Below are positions 49,841 to 51,714 of a stretch of DNA of 51,714 bases, one piece after another. A program made the position numbers and the translations under genes. The stretch's first letter is position 1, and every line of letters starts with the position of its first letter. Source of the DNA: SIG588 sp045599305 (lineage in GTDB: Bacteria > Bacillota > Clostridia > Oscillospirales > Acutalibacteraceae); the NCBI GenBank assembly GCA_045599305.1, contig JAZRVU010000030.1:1-51714 (forward strand). The letters run 5' to 3'. The notes below the pieces were generated by a model that saw nothing but the letters and a program-made list of their open reading frames with translations, did not search any database and had not been told where the DNA came from.

Positions 49841-51714
49841 ATGAAAATGTTTCAAAAGGCTTTGGCACTGTTGCTATCAGCAGCATGGATTATGACAGCA
49901 ATGCCAATATGCGCCTTGGCCGCCGGTGCAGCAAACGCAAGTCTGTTTGCCGGTGGCGACGGCACTGCCGCCGATCCGTATTTGGTGGTGACCAAAGAGC
50001 AATTGAACAATGTGAGGACCCATCTCAATGCCCACTATAGGCTGATGGCCGACATTGTGTTTACAGAGGAAGATTTCAGCGAAAACGGCGCGTTTTATAA
50101 CAGCGGCAAAGGCTGGGCTCCGATCGGTGCCGGCGAAGCAGCGGCTTTTACCGGCGCTTTCGATGGGAACGGGTACGCCATTCGCCATTTGCAGATCACC
50201 GCGCAGATCAATGCACAGGCCGGCCAAAACGCCTATATCGGCCTCTTCGGGTGTTCCAAGGGCGAAGTGCGAAATGTATCCGTAAGCGACGGCAATGTCT
50301 CTGTGAAAAGCGAAGACAGCGATTATCCCACCCACCCGATAACGGTGTATATCGGTTCGGTCGTCGGATACGGAGATGCCGAAAACTGTGAAAACGACAG
50401 TGCCGTCAAGGTGTGCTGTGACGCCGATCGTTATAATGCGTATATCTATTGCGGCGGCGTCACAGGGCACGGCGATGTAAGTAACAGTGCAAATTATGGT
50501 AACCTTTTGGCGGAATTCCCGAAATGCGAAGATACTCACGATATCAAAATCGGTGGCGTTTCCGGCTTCTCCGACATTGTCGCCAAGTGCAAGAATTACG
50601 GAAGCGTCACAGTGAACGCGAGTGATTATCATAGCGGGTTGGATGTCGGCGGTATTACCGGCGCTTGCGGGGACCGGATTTCGCAGAGTTACAATGTGGG
50701 AAACGTGACAGCGGATTGCAGTGGGTATTCGAGTTATTACTATTCCTATGTCGGCGGCATTGTCGGCTATGGCAAAAACGTGAACGAATGCTATAACACG
50801 GGAGCAGTGGGCGGTGGCAAATTTACCGTCGGCGGGGTTGCCGGCACGATCATCGACGGAGAGATCAACAACGCTTTCAACTCGGGAAAAATCGGCGGCA
50901 AGTGTGCCGGCGGCATTGTCGGCAGGGCGCTGAACGAGTATTCCATTACAAACTGTTACAATACTGGGCCGATCACCAATCAGAACAACGAGTACGGCAT
51001 TCTGGGCGGCACCAACAATGTGCACACTATTTTGCATCACTGTTACAATTTGGAGAGCGCGGCGAAAACCCACGAAGGTGTGATCAACTGTTCCTACGCC
51101 GAAATGCTGGTGCAAGATACCTTTCAAGGATATGATTTTGATCATATTTGGAAATGCGATACCGAAACAGTTTATCGGTTGCCCATTTTGAAAAATGTGC
51201 CGATGGATCGTTCAAAGCAGAGCGTTTCGGATTGCAACATAGTGATAAAACAGCCGGTTGTGCAATACCACACAGGCCAGCCCGAAGTTGCCGTTTCGCG
51301 CGACGGGAAAGCGTTGACCTTGGGAGAAGACTATGTCATACAGTATCGTGTGGGTGACGATTCGTTTTTGTTAACGTCATCGAATGTCATTCATGATATG
51401 CAGGCAATAGGTGACGGGACAATGACCGTTTTTGGCATCGGCGATTACTGCGGCTGTGAGCAACGTAAGTTTGCGGTCACCAAATTCAATGTTGAAAATG
51501 TCATATTGATGACCGAGTGGATCGTTCGTGCGGACGGTTCGGCAAGCAGCAGTTCTTTTTCCTTGAAAGATTTTTGTTTCGACGGCACGCCAAAAGAACA
51601 AACCGGATTTCGGATATGTGATGATTATGATGAGATTTCGGCGGATAATTATGTGGTAACCTATCGCGACAACGTCGCGGTGGGTACGGCCGCCATGATC
51701 ATCACCGCGAAAGG
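49841..51714 (+). CDS. Secreted GLUG-repeat surface protein (3' end outside the window)
   Basis: At least 624 residues; the frame is open from ATG 49841 to the last base with no stop. AAAGGG is 7 bp upstream. The N-terminus KMFQKALALLLSAAWIMTAM...ALAAGA is a signal peptide. After DGTAADPYLV and a first beta unit (GAFDGNGYAIRHLQI) come GLUG-like repeats: VGGIVGYG, VGGVAGTI, AGGIVGRA, each followed by C/A-YNTG or FNSG. Two further modules (near 500-560 and 575-624) match the GxDYVIxY...GTAxxxITAKG Ig-like type. Typical of adhesins and other surface proteins of gut Firmicutes. GC content and codon choice are visibly lower than in the neighbours. Confidence 0.82.
   Translation, partial: MKMFQKALALLLSAAWIMTAMPICALAAGAANASLFAGGDGTAADPYLVVTKEQLNNVRTHLNAHYRLMADIVFTEEDFSENGAFYNSGKGWAPIGAGEAAAFTGAFDGNGYAIRHLQITAQINAQAGQNAYIGLFGCSKGEVRNVSVSDGNVSVKSEDSDYPTHPITVYIGSVVGYGDAENCENDSAVKVCCDADRYNAYIYCGGVTGHGDVSNSANYGNLLAEFPKCEDTHDIKIGGVSGFSDIVAKCKNYGSVTVNASDYHSGLDVGGITGACGDRISQSYNVGNVTADCSGYSSYYYSYVGGIVGYGKNVNECYNTGAVGGGKFTVGGVAGTIIDGEINNAFNSGKIGGKCAGGIVGRALNEYSITNCYNTGPITNQNNEYGILGGTNNVHTILHHCYNLESAAKTHEGVINCSYAEMLVQDTFQGYDFDHIWKCDTETVYRLPILKNVPMDRSKQSVSDCNIVIKQPVVQYHTGQPEVAVSRDGKALTLGEDYVIQYRVGDDSFLLTSSNVIHDMQAIGDGTMTVFGIGDYCGCEQRKFAVTKFNVENVILMTEWIVRADGSASSSSFSLKDFCFDGTPKEQTGFRICDDYDEISADNYVVTYRDNVAVGTAAMIITAK

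Noticed and set aside
49877..51145. 422-codon open frame on the - strand opposite the GLUG protein
   Set aside because: The + strand frame has a signal peptide, a ribosome site and recognisable repeats. The reverse frame arises from regular repeat composition and shows no family motif.

Overview
The window looks like a chromosomal segment of a high-GC, Gram-positive anaerobe of the Clostridia, probably an Oscillospiraceae/Ruminococcaceae-type gut bacterium. The evidence is gene content and order: a Firmicutes-style division and cell-wall (dcw) cluster, a MurE carrying the meso-DAP motif DNPR, class B sortases, a rhodanese-less ThiI, a ClpE-like unfoldase, strong AGGAGG ribosome sites and sigma-A promoters. 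The species cannot be named from sequence reading alone. Coding is dense, and no tRNA, rRNA, CRISPR array, transposase or integrase was seen.

Region 1 (1-13,070, + strand) is the dcw cluster mraZ-rsmH-ftsL-ftsI(PASTA)-murE-mraY-ftsW-murG-murA-ftsQ-ftsZ. It starts at a consensus promoter followed by 10-bp-spaced MraZ boxes. A hairpin lies between ftsL and ftsI. ftsZ has its own promoter and a strong terminator. murF, murD, murC and murB are not in the cluster.

Region 2 (13,115-28,103, + strand) is one long run of closely spaced or overlapping genes from a single recognised promoter to a bidirectional terminator. It holds ruvCAB, glmM, a methyltransferase, the ECF energising module (ecfA1-ecfA2-ecfT) with a GH32/43-like glycosidase inserted in it, truA, a membrane-anchored propeller protein, two CvpA-like proteins, pgsA and a zinc-finger ClpE-like unfoldase.

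Region 3 (28,107-38,734, - strand) runs from a nifS promoter through nifS, a class B sortase with a long Thr-rich tail, thiI, a 1145-residue fusion, an iron-sulfur flavoprotein-like reductase, a GH36-like alpha-galactosidase and a Cys-rich protein of unknown function. The fusion joins CinA, a membrane segment, a sortase fold lacking its catalytic His and Cys, a Thr/Ala-rich linker and a SpoIID-type domain. It is the most unusual object in the window.

Region 4 (38,740-42,274) has a small BofC-C-like exported protein (- strand), then a class A PBP and a cyclase-family hydrolase (+ strand). Region 5 (42,289-49,810) is a carbohydrate locus: a Gfo/Idh/MocA oxidoreductase and a DMT transporter diverge from an AraC regulator, which is followed by a GH31 glucosidase/xylosidase and a TIM-barrel glycosidase. 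Region 6 (49,841 to the end) is an incomplete, lower-GC secreted protein with GLUG-like repeats and Ig-like modules whose frame stays open at the window edge.
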